Assembly: GCA_030323885.1 (NCBI GenBank)
Contig: CM059187.1
Span: 125,782,025 to 125,846,024, forward strand
Source: Branchipolynoe longqiensis
Taxonomy: Eukaryota > Annelida > Polychaeta > Phyllodocida > Polynoidae
Length of the DNA stretch: 64,000 nucleotides
Direction of reading: 5' to 3'
The notes below the pieces were generated by a model, which was given only the letters and a program-made list of their open reading frames with translations, was not told the origin of the DNA and ran no database searches. Both the position numbers and the translations under genes were made by a program. Of the stretch, positions 22,952 through 35,562 are shown piece by piece (the first letter of the stretch is position 1; each line of letters starts with the position of its first letter).

Positions 22952-23505
22952 TTGTGAATCGATTTAGGCAAATCGATTTATATGAAGCGATGTAGTGGCG
23001 CATTTACACGAGCGAGTTTTAAAGTGTGTCGGCGACCGGGAACCAGCAGCCTTAGTGGTCCGCCTGTAGCCAGCGAGCACTGCTATTTGTTTAGTTTACA
23101 CTCGTCGATTCGATGCCGATGTAGCTGCTACGTTAATATCGCTTGGAATTTAAGGTTAATTTAATTAAATTTTATTATTTGAGTATGTAATTCTGTTAAA
23201 TATGATCACATTCACTAGATTTCGGCCTAATCGGGCCCTAACACTGCCTGGCACCAGCGATTAGTTACAGCTGAGCCTGTAGCCGGCGAGCACCACTATT
23301 TTACACTATCACCGCCCGGGAACCAGCTGAATCGCTTCATCTATACTACCTCGAAAGGTGGTTTACATGTACCAATTTATATGAATCGATTCAGCCCTAA
23401 AACGCCTCAGAGTCGCGTTTACACAGCAAATGTGAATCGATCTAGGCAAGTCGTTTTATATGAGGCATTTTAAATCGCCCATGTAAACAGGGCTTTAAAC
23501 ATATA
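22952..23505. repeat. repeat with direct ends and an internal satellite monomer
   Basis: tgtgaatcgatttaggcaa...tatatgaagc at the left recurs in the same direction near the right end (tgtgaatcgatctaggcaag). The middle contains the satellite monomer shared with 21935-22284. Other parts (accgggaaccagc, agccggcgagca) occur twice. Non-coding. Confidence 0.6.
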
Positions 23506-23789
23506 CATAGACGATCTTTTCTTTTAAATGAAGATAAATATCTAGAGGGGAAAAGGGCTTTCGTACCAAGACATAATCATGAAGTTTAGTGTTTTCTCAC
23601 ACATAAAACTGACTAAAGGAGTGCATTTGATGGTGGACATAAGCTAGGGCTTTTATGGCGTCAATAGCTCACGTGTCAGGGGTTTCAAAAACGGTCATGC
23701 CTGGCTGGTGATTAGGGTTAGCAGTGACGCGCTCTGGTTAAGTATATTGTGCCACTTCGTGATATGGGTATCAGAACATGCTTTCAACT

Positions 23790-24115
23790 ATTCAGGGATA
23801 AAAGTGGTCTCCGGGAAAAAAAGCGGAAATGCTGATATTGTCCCATAGGTTTAGCATTGTATGGGAATAGCGGAAAATGTCCAGAAGTCGGGTTTCATAT
23901 ATATTGTTATACGCTGAAAGTGCTGCGCCCTTTGAAGCATGTATTAGTAGTATACGCTGATCGTGCTGTGCCATTTGGAGCATTTATTAGTAGTATATGC
24001 TGATAGTGCTGCAGCGTCTGCAACACATAGTATTATACGCTGATGGTGCTGCAGGATTGAAAAATCCGGAAATCCGTGGAATCGCAGAGATCTTTCATTC
24101 CTGGCTATTAGATTT
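23790..24115 (-). repeat. dispersed repeat R with ~45-bp internal units, copy 1
   Basis: Contains three imperfect units around tatacgctgatagtgctgc. It ends in a stretch (gtggtctccgggaaaaaaagc) found inverted at 40920-40945. The whole block is the inverted counterpart of 40562-40960. No open frame. Confidence 0.7.
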
Positions 24116-24217
24116 GGTACCTAACACCATCTTGATATGTATTTGCTAGTGTCAATGTTGACACAGATAGGCTTTATATAAATGTGTGGAGGCGGGAGTG
24201 AAATTCTCCAACTACCT

Positions 24218-24535
24218 ATGATGTTTGTTGGAGTTTTATGTCCTGGCAACATCTAAGGTCATATCAGGACTTGTACCAACTTGTGACAGTGCACACTCAT
24301 GGTGACTTTATAGTGCTGCCCCGCTGGAAAATCAGGCCACCAGCACCATGACCCGATATCCACTATCCTGACACTGAGCCAACCAGTACTTGCCCTCTCG
24401 TATTAACGCTGAGTACCAGGCTAGGAAGTGACATGCATCAATTTTAAAGCCATTGGTTTGACTCGACCAGGAACCAAACTCCTGACCTGCACGCGAGTCA
24501 CACTCTCTACCGATTAGGCCACCGCAGCTTGTCCA
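24218..24535 (-). repeat. SINE-2 family, full-length copy
   Basis: The minus-strand copy includes the tRNA-like head (gcggtggcctaatcggtag), body and 3' tail (gatatgaccttagatgttgc, caggacataaaactcc). Confidence 0.85.
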
Positions 24536-25129
24536 GCTACCTATGCACATATCTTGCTGTGATAAGTGGTATATGATTACGATAATGACCATTTTCTAAA
24601 TGTAGCCTACTATGCGTTTTATTTCATATCAAGGTTAAGGACGATCTGTGGTAGAAGCCTCTCTTTTATCTTACACTTACATGCGGCGAGCCAGTCTCCG
24701 CAGTGGTTAGCGACATTATGTGGCTCCCCCTATATTCTTAGTGTTCAGTGACAGTTCGTGCTGCCACCTGCTGTTATTCACATAAATCAATGAGAAGCTT
24801 CGAGACGGATCGAATAGCTAAACGTCATTAGAAATTGACTAATTTAATGAATACGCACACATCAAATGTTTTCTAAGACAAATTAATAGTAACCATTTTT
24901 TCAGTAATGGCATCATATATTGTAGTGTAGCAGATCCAGATCAAGTAGCAACTTGCATTTATATCGTGATTGTAATGCCGTCCTATAGTTATTAAAAAAA
25001 AAAAACTCACTTTGTTTCGCAGTAAAACAATTAAAATAATTTGAAATTAACCTTGCTCATGGCCAAAGGGGGACATGTGGCGTAGTTCATTTTCTGACAC
25101 TTGGTGGCGCGTCGGTAGTAGTGGGCCTA

Positions 25130-25790
25130 CACGGCCATTGACAATGCTTTGAGTTTGCCGGTACGCACAGTGCAAGCCGTTTATTTTATTCAAAATTAAT
25201 AGAAATGTGTGCTAACCTTATGAATTTAATATAATCTATTTGTTGAATGTTTTCTATATGTGTACCAAGCGGTTTGTCTCTAGGTGGTGGGGTTTTAGAG
25301 ATATTTCACTTCTTCTGTATGAATATAATCCAAGATTGCTCACGGCCATTGACAATGCATTACCTTGACCGGTACGCACAGTGCAAAACGTCTATTTTAT
25401 TCAAAATTAATAGAAATACAGAACCCTAACCTTATAGATTTAATATAATCTGTTTGTTGAATATATTTTCTATATGAGTTCCAAACAGTTTGTATCTAAG
25501 TGGTGTATTTTTAGAGACATTTCACTTTTTCTATATGAAGATTGCTCACGGCCATTGACAATGCATTGACTTGACCAGTACGCACAGTGCAAAATGTCTA
25601 TTTTATTCAAAATTAATAGAAATACAGAACCCTAACCGTATAAATTTAATATAATCTGTTTGTTGAATATATTTTCTATAGGAGTTCCAAACGGTTTGTA
25701 TCTAAGTGGTGTATTTTTAGAGATATTTCACTTGTTCTCGATGAAGATTGCTCATAGCCATTGAGTTTGCAGTTTGACAGTGTGCGGTTT
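25130..25790 (+). repeat. ~207-bp tandem satellite, about 3.3 units
   Basis: ggccattgacaatgc recurs at 25133, 25343 and 25550, with a degraded start near 25756, giving a period of 206-210 bp. Each unit contains cgcacagtgcaa, attttattcaaaattaatag and atatttcact. The same unit occurs about twice inside the TIR element at 52061-52565, so this array is probably what remains of a similar element. Confidence 0.85.
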
Positions 25791-25912
25791 AGACCCATTA
25801 GTTCAGTGGCGACGAAACGGCAGGATTTTGAACTAAAAAGTCGGAGGCCTAACACTTATATCACTCTTTACATCAATGCTCACAAAATCCTGAGTCTTAG
25901 GGTATTGCACAT

Positions 25913-25918
25913 TTTATT
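25913..25918 (-). terminator. candidate polyadenylation signal of DSCC1
   Basis: AATAAA on the minus strand, 53 bases past the stop codon. No other close match lies nearer. Confidence 0.55.
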
Positions 25919-25970
25919 TACAGTACAAAATAATTATTATATATATTTAATTAAATGCCGACAGGGCCGG

Positions 25971-28900
25971 TCAGACGAGGTTCTTTTTACTGCTGTAGAT
26001 TTTGATGGCGCTTTGTGTAGACGCCCGGGCGAATTTCATGAGCATAGAAGACACCGAGAGGTTTCCCATCGCCAGATCTCTGAGAAAGGAAGGGTACACA
26101 CACAAATTAAGAAATACAGCAGACACAAAGCACATTCCTAGAATACATGTCTTCATATTATATTAGCACTAAAATTATATTCAAATATAAACGAACGGGA
26201 TGGCCAAATGAGTTGAGCACTCGCTTCCCATGCAGCAGGTCGTGGGTTCAACTCGTGCTGAGTCAAACCAAATTACTTAAATTGTGGTTACCTAGCTATC
26301 TGGCACTTGGCATTAGCTTCGTAATGCATGAGCAGGACACAAAAGGAAAAAATCTACAGTTGAAATCTTCTGGGTAATCAACGAATAAAACTACAACAAA
26401 TTAATATTCCCAGATAACCTCTGGAAATATATTGTGGAGCAAGGGTATTTAGACTGTTGTATCCATATTTAGACGGCCTGTAAAGAAGGACCCATTGTGA
26501 ACTAAAAGGAATTGAGGTAACCAGATAAAAGAAAAGACTGCATTAATCCAAATATTATCCCTAATTCTTTTAACTTTCACCAAAAGCCAATTAACTAACT
26601 TCGCATTGAATGATCACTGCACAGAAGGATAAATTAAAAATGCATTCGTTAACTCATATTCAGAAGGATCCTTACACAATGAAGGGTGTGATTTCATTTA
26701 ACGTCCACTTGGGTTTCTCCTTGAAGATGGTGTCAAAGCGATCAGTTATCGCCTCTGGAAGTTTCGACACAGGGAAATACCAGATGACCGCAGGGCGAGA
26801 GTCATGGTCCACCAACGCCATCCCCTGTATCACAATCATGATCTTCACCACCACCACCACCACCACCCCAGGGTCCATTCACATGTGAAGATATGGAATT
26901 CATGGCTATTTCAAGGCTGTTTTTGATAGGAATTCAAGACTATTTTCATTTTAATTTCAGGAAAAAACAATGGTGAATGGCAATTACAGACTAATTTAGA
27001 TCAGCGGGGACAGTTTAATGGAATTCAAGGCTTTTCAATATTAATTACCCAAAATTGGTTAAATTCAAAAGGCTTTTTAAGCCCTTAAAAGGGGGGGAAA
27101 TGAAGTTAAAGACTTATCAGGTCCCATATGGACCCTGTCAACATCATCGGTACATTTGCTCAAATACCACAGGTAGTGCTGGACCGAGAATGACCACATT
27201 CGGTCTTCGACCCATTTTGAAATTGCTGTTTCCACATAGGAGGACGACAATGATGCCTAGTAATGTGCAAAATTGTCTTTCGCTTTTTATTAGACCTGTA
27301 CACAGCTATTTTGCTATTTGCTATGACTTGTGAATATTGACCTAATCGCAGCAAAACTCCCGATCCAACTGCATAACTGTCCCTTGGTTTTCATCTAATG
27401 TGGTTATTGGTAATAATGAAAGGAGCAAAAAGTCACGGGTAATTTTATTATAATTTAAAGGGAGTTGCGTTATTTTTTCACATGTCCTTGTCCAATCAGT
27501 GAATTTGAATATAAGGATCCCACATTGAAATTGAATTCTCAGCGGCTTGTACTGGGTGCCTGAGAGTATTGTTACAATGGTAACCCTCACCTCTAATTGG
27601 TGAAGCCCGGTGTTCATGTCGCAAGGCACGCTCTGTTGCCACATGTTCAGAAACTCGTCGAGCTGGAACTAATAGAGATACAAAAAGCTATATTTCACCA
27701 ACTATTAAAGAATTCTCCTCAGGCGATAAAAGATCTCGGACACTGGTCCTCCACCACTGTGCACGCGTATGTTCCTAGGACGGCCGTCAAATCAGCTACA
27801 CAGACGCTCTCTTCTTCCTCTGGTTGAGCGTCTGTTAGCCTACATTAAAACTATATATCTATTTCTGTTCGCTGTTACCATTTATCGGCCTTAAAAATAA
27901 ATTCCACTTTAAACCTATGTCGGTCTCGTGTTGCTTAATTGATCATGTTGTCCACAACATGGGTAATCTAGCGCACGGGTCCGGCACTTATATATTCAAT
28001 AGTTCTGAACGTGGTGATTGGTCGTTCTCTTATAACGTAGGGAATACAATTGTTCTTAATCAAAATCTAGGTTAACTAAGGGGTCCTTCACAATTAACAG
28101 TTTCACAAGTGTACAAAAACATACTTTTTCAAGAGCCTTCCCTCCCTCCAATACGTGTACAATAGAAATGTTGCTATTTTACAACTGACCTCCTATGTAC
28201 CTCATGGTGCGGTCACATTACGGCGCTTCTCGCCAACACGCATCGACGTATGTGATCTTTTGGCGGAACGTCGGGATACGGCAGGAAGCATTACACGCGT
28301 GTTGGTATCCGTTGATGGATGGCGATGGTCGGTGGTGCATGTCAGGGGATCGGCGAAGTTTTGTGCTTACACAAAACTTTCGACATGCAACAACGCACGG
28401 GTGCCAACATTATGGCGACGTTAGGGGTCGAGATACATTAAACGTGCTAGAATAACGTTATGCGAACGCTAGGCACATGCTGCGCACACGTGAGGCTCGT
28501 TGCGCCAAACTGTTGCTTTGTTTGTTGTTGTTTTACGTCCTCACAACATCTAAGGTCATAACAGGATGGTGAGCCAAACTCTTTTAGTTTTTTTCTCTCA
28601 CGCGTCGATATACGTTACCACAACGTCGGCCGCACGCTACCAACACGTTGCGCTGATGTTGAACTTGTTCCCACAGCGCCGAAAAGTTTGACGTTTCTCG
28701 ACTTTTTTGCACATTGCCGGCGAGAGGCATCGTAATGTGACAGCACCATTAGGGATCCTTCACAAGTATCAATAATTGGGAAGGACCGGGTAGTATAAAA
28801 AAAGAATTAGGACAATTTATAATATGATCAATTCTTCTTTGTTATTAAGGACTCCACAATTGTGCATGTGATTATTGCCTTTTGCTTATAATAATCTAGG

Positions 28901-31900
28901 AAATGCATTCCTGCTGTAACAGAAACTTGGAAAATCTAAAGCTGTAACTTAAAGTTACATGTTCCGATGGTTTTGAGTTTCCACCTTAGAAAATAAAAAA
29001 TTATAATCTACTTACTTTTAACTTAATACATTCTTGTGTACCAGTATCTCAGCTGGACATACAAAATCAAATCTACGTAAGTGTTTTGGTTTCGAAAATG
29101 TGATGCTATCATTGGACTATGCAGCTTCAAACTATCACCGGTGTTACGGCTAGCACTTACTTTGTCTGATGGTTTCAGAATTATCTCTGCATATAGTCGA
29201 CAAATCTTATCCTCGTTTAAGCGGAATTTTCCAGGGGAGCCATCCACCTCGTCAGTAAAGGACTGCAATACATGCTCTACAACATTCCTGAAACAATTGC
29301 GAAATTCATTACATAAACACCGGAAAGGATATTTAAATATGCGGCGGCAAACAAATATCATTTTGATTGAATATGAAAAACTAACTTTAGCGAAGAAAGG
29401 AATACAAAGCGATAGTAGATGTTAATAATTCACAATCAATATATTTATTCGCTACACTAATGTACATTTGTAAGGACCATTATAGTAAATCTCATCGGCG
29501 AGTCCTGTCTGATTATGTGATATGCTAGAAAATCCCAATAAAAAACAACAGCAAAAAAAAGAAGAGATATAGCAATAATTCGGCAAGGTATAGTTGACAG
29601 CTTTGAGCTTTCGTCAGATAGTCTACTTAACTGGCGACTCCAGTAATGACTACATTGGTGCTACTTATAATAACAATGTGTAAGATATTATGCAAGCATC
29701 ATCATTACGGATCAATTATTAATTATTTTTAACATTCAAATGTATGTACATTTAATAAGAGTAGCCCGAGCTTTTTGTGACTTGTGCTATGGAGGCTGCT
29801 AGGTGTCTATAGCAGCTAAATGCTTAGCAACTGAATAAATATGTCAACGGCTTGTTATATTATCCTCACCCTAGTCGGGCCCGTGATCATGCAAGTGTGC
29901 GAGAGAAGTACATTGCAGAATTTAAAAACGGCTACACTTTAATACAGGAAGTAGTACAGTAAAACCTCCCTAACCGACCACCTCCGCAGATCGACCACTC
30001 CTCTATATCGATCGCTTTATTTGGGTCCCAACAGTACCATTGTAACCTTATTCTAACTCCCTAAACCGACCACCTCCCTAAATGGACTGCTTAAATTCGG
30101 TCCCAGGGTCGGTCGATTTAGAGAGGTTTTACTGTATTTCATTTCATGTTGAATAGTTGTTAGCACACTTTCATGGCAATCAAATTTAAAAACAAATATA
30201 GAACAAGAAGGCTACTAAATTTGGTAATCAGGAAACACGTATTTAAGGGTTTAAAGTTAGCTTACAGTACATGTCTTGTAGTGAGTGAAGGGTAGAGTAG
30301 GAGGAACAATCACCTCACTTCCGGGCATATAATAAGCACACCGGGTCACAGCTTCAGGCCCTCCGCAAGCAGCAGTCGATAGTAACTCGGTTTAACTTCT
30401 CTTTTTATTAATTAAGAAAATGTTAGCATCATAAAATTATTTACTGATCTACAAACACACCTGGGGTAAAGTGGCTGCAGGATTTCACCACACTCAGATA
30501 AGGGCACCGCATCCACAGTCCACGACTGGTCGTCAATCAGCTTGAGGATCTCCTCTATTACCTGTACTTTGAAGTCGAAGTGCAGTCGCCGCCAACACCC
30601 TGAGGGAAGAATAGAGAATCGCGGATTGCTTGTATTATCAGTGCTTTCAGAAAGTTGTGAAATAGGAGTAAGAATCGTACAAGTGGCAGTTGCAGCGGCT
30701 TTGGTATTGTGACGCATGCAACACTATGGAGTATATAGTCTACGTTGTGGAAAAAGTACAGGTCGCAGGTGAGCATGTAGACGACGCTGGCGGAGTGTGT
30801 CGTCTAATCATGAACGCACTGATTATGTCTAATTTTAAAATAAACCAGCTGCAAAGAAAACAGAACAGAACACACAAACAAGGCCATAGGTTTTGCTTTA
30901 ATAATAACAATAGCATTTAAAAAAAAAAAACTTAAACAACTATTTAATAGAATTTCCTCATTTGTATACTATATAATGACTTTTCCATGGTTAGTCATAA
31001 CTAGTTATATATTATGTAGAATGGCAGTTCAGCTAAGTCTGACATACCAATAGAACATATCTAAAGGATTGATCCAATGTACACTAATATGACCAATAGA
31101 ACATGTATAACAGATAGGACAAGAGTACTTTCTTCTAGGAGCGAATAAAAAGAAAAGTAAGAACAAATAAAGTGGTAAGCATTATGTTTGCTTACATTAT
31201 TAAGATACTTAGTAGCTTAATCTTTATATTGAAAAAAATACCTTCGATTTCACAAGCTTGCAACGAATTTAAAGCTTCCAGGATTTCTTTCTCGCTGCCT
31301 TGAATTTCTTGTAGGATCTCGTCAAATCTATACTGATAAAGAATATGTACATGCTTAGTTACAGGTGGCTGTCACTATATGAGCTCATTTAAAGCTGTAT
31401 AGTCCGATGAAGTATTACATTTTCAAAGCCAAAACAACTACAATTAGTTGTCACATAGAAGGAAATGCTGAGTCAATTTAACAGAACCTGCTACTGCAGA
31501 ATCCTATTGTGTCAGAGTTTTGGCATGCTTGCCAAAACTAATTCGACATGTTTACACTTAAAATATCTCAAAGGTTAGCCATTTAAAGTAAAATTCACTT
31601 CAAACTAAAGTAAGGTAGATTATAACAATAAATGTAATATATTTATTTCCGAAAAATGACAGAAACTCAAAACCATCGGAATATACAACTTTAATTATCT
31701 TCCCATTTTCTGAATAGACCTGTTAATGTGAATTTCACCTAAACTCCAGTTTAGTACAGATCACCCTATATAGAATATTACCGTAAATTCAAACAGTCTC
31801 TTTCGTAAGTGGTAGTATTCTAGCTCTACGAGTTCCTTTCATTGCTACCCAATATATAATTAATGGCATAATGGTAACATGCACACACCTATTAACTATT

Positions 31901-34385
31901 AATCAGCTATGGGTTTATTAGCCTTAGTGTTGCCATTGAGGTTGAAGTTTCCGCTAGGTGGCGTACAAGTGCTTCTTTATTAACAAGTTGATGGTTGGTG
32001 GCATTATAATTTAGTTGGGAACTTTATTGGTTCCATTAAATGATACTAAAAAGGCAACACTAATGAAATTGGCAAGCTTGATTTTCTATAAGAAGCACAG
32101 ATGCCTGTTTTGTTGGGATTTACGCTCTAGCAATATCTAAGGACATATATAAGGACGCGAGAAGCTCATGAGGCCCAACACAGTAAATCCATTAAGATAT
32201 TTCGTTTTCTAATTGATTCCACCGGATCTTGTTTGTCTTCGCTTATCTATAATATATTATATGTACACATATACACATATAATACAAACATATATATATA
32301 TACATATGAAGTGGGAGTGTACATACATACACACACACGTGTACATACATAATACATACATACATACATACAGACACACACATATATATCAGTGATAGAA
32401 ATAAGCAAATTCTTTCACTTGTCCAACGGAGAAGTCGGATGTGATTTTCACTTGTCCATCTTAATTTTCACTTGTCTGTTTGAATTTTCACTTGTCTGTC
32501 TGAATTTTCATTTGTTCACAGTATTTACTTATAAAAATACAAATATATACATATATTTTGGCTAACAATTTATACTTCGTAAATGTATATGCAGTGCTAG
32601 AAATAAGCAACAATTTTCACTTGTCCACTGGACAAGTAAAGTGTAATTTTCACTCGTCCGTCTGAATTTTCACTTGTCCCGGAAAAGCTGATATTTCGAA
32701 CAATGTATGCATGTACATACATACACACCCACATCTTATTAGAATTGTCCAACTGTGGCAAATGCCCCTCACCTTCTTTCCTTCGTGTGCTTCATCATGT
32801 TCATACTCCCAACCGCTGTACTCGTTCTCCTCCAGCAAATGCTGCAGTCGTTTCACACGTGCTCGTATTGGCTTCAATTCATAATACGTGTACTTCATTG
32901 CTAGCACCTGAAACGGTGCATAATAGCGAAGCAAATCATTAGATCCATCGGCAAATTCCATATTTATACCAATTACATTAATTACAATCTGCAGGAGTTC
33001 ACATACCAATTAAGAAAAAAAAATTCTGGCACAATGTATATAATTTCCATTGGATCTTCATTTTATTTAACACTAGAACTACCACTAATTTATTGCCTCT
33101 GAAAAGCACATGGTCAAAATCCACGTATTTAATTCATATATGCTTAATTAAATAATAAATGTCAGGTTCATCAGTTAATAAAATACAAAGATACATTTTA
33201 TTTTAGTTTATTTATAGACCAGCTTAATTATTATTTCATGTTAATCATTTCAAGTTTCATTCACATTTCAATTTAATCATGTGCTGCTATTATTGATTGA
33301 AATATGTTCGTCATTATTCGCAGTCTAACAATCAGAGAGTAGTAATATAACGGGATACCTCAGTGTGTAAGATGTCTGGCAGGTCCGGCTCGCTAAGTTT
33401 GTCGGAAAGTTTCAAGTCTGGCAGAAGGAGCATGGTGTTGGAGGTCTCTGCCAGCTTCAGGTCATAGGTCTTATTCTTTGTGCACAAAACCGCACTGTCA
33501 TCTGCCTGGCCACGGATAACGACCCTATAATGCGCAAAGTGAGAGTAGGCATGGACAAGCAGAATATGGCTTCAGCTTTTCAGTTGGACAGGTGAAGATT
33601 TTGGGCTGAAAAACGTATTTTGGGACATTATTTGCTTTCCGTTATGTATACATACATAAATACATATGACATGCCAAAGGCGGACAAGTGAAAATTCAGG
33701 CGGACAAGTAAAGAAAAATCACACCAGACTTGTCCTGTGGACAAGTGAATATTTTGTTGCTTATTTCTATCACTATAGTATATATAGATTTCTCTATTAC
33801 TATATGTCCATGAGCTATCACCACTGTATTTATGAGGTCTAATTTACGAAAGATAGGGTTAGTGCTTTTACATTATGCGCTTTACTACTGCAGAGCAATC
33901 TGCATAACTTGGATACCAATTTGCGACGCGATACAATACAAAAAAATATTCACTGCAATGTCACATCAAACTACTGTGACATAATAATTGTGTGCAAAGC
34001 GAATTCATCCAAAGTATTCCATAGCATAAAATAGTGAAAAGGAGTAATTGTTCAATAGTCTAAAGACAACATTACATAACCGATCCTGCCACTGTCAATT
34101 GCAGTAATAGTACTAATGAAAATTATACAACAAAAATAAAGTGATACTAATTCTAAGGACTGACTCCACAGAAATCAAAATATATGTGTTGCCCAGAAAA
34201 AAGATGAAAGAATGATTTACCTATTGCCTTCCTGGAGATCACTCAAAATTGCGTCATCCACTTCTATCAGCTGTACACATTCATTGTCTAGGGCAATATC
34301 AAAGTTAATACACTGGACAGGTTTCTTAAAGTCCTCCTTTTCTAACTTTGCAAAGGCCATAATCCGTGCAACATCATCTTCGGAT
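25971..34385 (-). CDS. DSCC1: DSCC1: sister chromatid cohesion protein DCC1 (spliced, 9 exons seen)
   Basis: DCC1 joins CTF8 and CTF18 in the alternative clamp loader that acts on PCNA and supports sister-chromatid cohesion in the nucleus. Exons (minus, 5' to 3'): 34385-34221, 33524-33359, 32907-32773, 31332-31242, 30599-30461, 29287-29161, 27668-27591, 26824-26676, 26079-25971, the last ending in TGA. Every boundary is AG/GT and successive phases agree (in 2; out 2,0,0,1,2,0,0,2). Family matches include KTYDLKLAETSN, GCWRRLHFDF, EDKICRLYAE, MWQQSVP, LVDHDSRP and, at the end, AIKIYSSKK. These exons give about 385 residues, close to the family's ~390. The first codons are not fixed: exon 34385 opens with the third base of a codon, so at least one 5' exon is missing (candidate at 35390-35562). 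Introns are full of MITEs and SINE pieces. Confidence 0.95.
26195..26395 (+). repeat. SINE-3, tRNA-derived
   Basis: A-box-like tggccaaatgagttgagc and B-box-like gggttcaactc are ~35 bases apart. A short body and aaaactacaacaaa tail follow. It lies in the last DSCC1 intron. Single copy in the window. Confidence 0.65.
28204..28749. repeat. Harbinger-like MITE in a DSCC1 intron
   Basis: Left atggtgcggtcacattacg and inverted right atggtgctgtcacattacga form TIRs. The centre has the palindrome aagttttgtg...cacaaaacttt, shared with 34656-34870. A SINE-2 tail (28518-28566, minus) lies inside it. Confidence 0.7.
28518..28566 (-). repeat. SINE-2 tail-only copy
   Basis: The minus strand reads tatgaccttagatgttgtga and ggacgtaaaacaacaacaaa, as in the SINE-2 3' end. 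No head. Confidence 0.7.
28948..29131. repeat. TTAAAG-ended MITE, copy 2
   Basis: ttaaagttacatgttccgat at the left and a degraded inverted end (attggactatgcagcttcaa) at the right. Internal gttttgagttt is shared with copy 1. It ends only ~30 bases from DSCC1 exon 29287-29161. Confidence 0.65.
29957..30134. repeat. pogo-like MITE, 178 bp, copy 1
   Basis: Ends cagtaaaacctcc and, inverted, cagtaaaacctct. It is flanked on both sides by TA, the target duplication of Tc1/mariner-pogo elements. An equally long copy is at 55923-56100. Confidence 0.85.
31389..31694. repeat. TTAAAG-ended MITE, copy 3
   Basis: ttaaagctgtatagtccgat and, inverted, ttaaagttgtatattccgat. It lies in the DSCC1 intron just upstream (on the minus strand) of exon 31332-31242. 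Non-coding. Confidence 0.75.
32110..32155 (-). repeat. SINE-2 tail-only copy
   Basis: The minus strand reads tccttagatattgctagagc in the tail position. Degraded. Confidence 0.55.
32215..32390. repeat. TACA/CATA microsatellite
   Basis: Runs of tacatacatacacacac and tatatatacatatg units. Confidence 0.85.
32391..33778. repeat. inverted cacttgtcc-rich repeats flanking two DSCC1 exons
   Basis: Left copies at 32391-32520 and 32595-32690 start gatagaaataagcaa / ctagaaataagcaac. They contain many ttttcacttgtcc and ttttcacttgtctgtctg units. A long inverted copy at about 33560-33778 ends in ttgcttatttctatcact. Between them lie DSCC1 exons 33524-33359 and 32907-32773. They could be separate MITEs or the two ends of one transposon (hAT-like subterminal repeats). 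I cannot decide which. Confidence 0.7.
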
Positions 34386-34655
34386 CTGAAATTAATAAGA
34401 CTTGCTTTAACAAAATAAATTGTGTGACTATAAATAACGAATGTATTTTAATTTTAAAGCCATCAACCCTTTAAAACATTTATATTAAAAAATAGAGATT
34501 TTTTTTTACAATTTCGAGCATGCATATCCAGTCTTATAATCAGGCGGATATAAGTCCCAATATCAAAAAAGGGAATTAAATTAAGATTTACTTAGTGTAA
34601 TTAATTTGCAGTTGCACCTCGATACACGGGCAATGTGATTGTGAGCCTCCTTATA

Positions 34656-34870
34656 GCCCTGTCACACTCCGCCGCATCGCGCAAGTGTGCACCGACGTAG
34701 GTAATTTTTTGCCAATACGACGATATATGCGTTACTCGAATGTTAGGCGTATGTTGGTATACATCGATGTTTGTTATTATACGGCATCGCTCGTTAAGGG
34801 GTCGCGAAAGTTTTGTGCATGCACAAAACTTTCGACAATGTGAAATGAGCAGATAAATTCTTAATTTAAA
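34656..34870. repeat. Harbinger-like MITE fragment
   Basis: Starts ccctgtcacactccgcc and contains the perfect palindrome aaagttttgtgcatgcacaa followed by aacttt, also found in the 28204-28749 element. It resembles the Harbinger end at 38464. It lies in the 5' DSCC1 intron. Confidence 0.6.
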
Positions 34871-35007
34871 CAGGCCCGTTATAGCTCATGGCGACGGGCA
34901 CCGTACTCCGATAAATGCTCTCCAAGCACAACTCTGCTTAGTTTTTATGTTTATATTTATAACCAGATATGTGGGGGGAGGGGAGTTCTAGACTCACTGC
35001 ACCTGAC

Positions 35008-35206
35008 CTGGATCAGGGAGAGTGCTGAGGCTCCATTCTCTCATTTCACCAACTCTGTGCCGATACAAGTAGCCATTTGATACTGGAACTTCCTGTTCTA
35101 TACTAAAGTTCTTTTCGCCCGTATTTAGACAATCACTATCATGACTATGTTGTCGTTCATCCCTTCTACAAGTACGGGGTGAATCTTTTATCAATTTATG
35201 GGCCAT
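35008..35206 (-). other. open ATG frame in the DSCC1 5' region, possibly an alternative exon
   Basis: ATG at 35206 (MAHKLIKDSPRT) stays open to a GT donor after 35008. Its last third (SNGYLYRHRVGEM) resembles the candidate first exon at 35390-35562 (SNGYIYRRRFGEM), so this region contains a duplicated segment. The donor leaves phase 1, which does not fit the next exon's phase 2. I therefore do not include it in DSCC1. Confidence 0.3.
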
Positions 35207-35389
35207 CTTTTATCTACCCTACCGTAGATAAAGGATTCACACTGTACATCCAGTACAACGGTGAAAACCAACCTATTAGAAAAACTGGCGAAAGATTTTG
35301 ACATGGCAGAGAAATGAACTGAGTGGGTAAACTCTTAATTTAAGAAGCAAAATATATTCTTCACATAAATCTTAATATTTACCACTTAC

Positions 35390-35562
35390 TTCTGATTTGA
35401 AAAATATAATAAAACATGTAGTTTAAGGAACTTAAAAAATATAACCGATGGCATTTTATTGCCGCCATCTTGTCTTTTTTCCTTCTTGCTCATTTCACCA
35501 AATCTGCGCCGATATATGTAGCCATTTGATCCTGGAACCACAGTTTCTAGTTCCTGCTCCAT
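35390..35562 (-). CDS. candidate first coding exon of DSCC1
   Basis: The frame from ATG 35562 ends at a strong donor (CAGAA/gtaagt) in phase 2, exactly what exon 34385-34221 needs. In-frame ATGs at 35562, 35493 and near 35454 are all possible starts. The YY1-like motif at 35461-35472 sits within it, so part may be 5' UTR. The encoded residues do not obviously match the short N-terminus of vertebrate DSCC1. Transcript evidence would decide. Confidence 0.4.
35461..35472 (-). promoter_or_regulatory. YY1-like motif near the DSCC1 start
   Basis: The minus strand reads caagatggcggc, the YY1 consensus that often sits just after transcription starts of animal housekeeping genes, in this orientation. 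It fits a DSCC1 promoter here. Confidence 0.5.

Noticed and set aside
35008..35206. first exon of DSCC1
   Set aside because: Its donor leaves phase 1, while exon 34385-34221 needs phase 2. The frame at 35390-35562 fits better.
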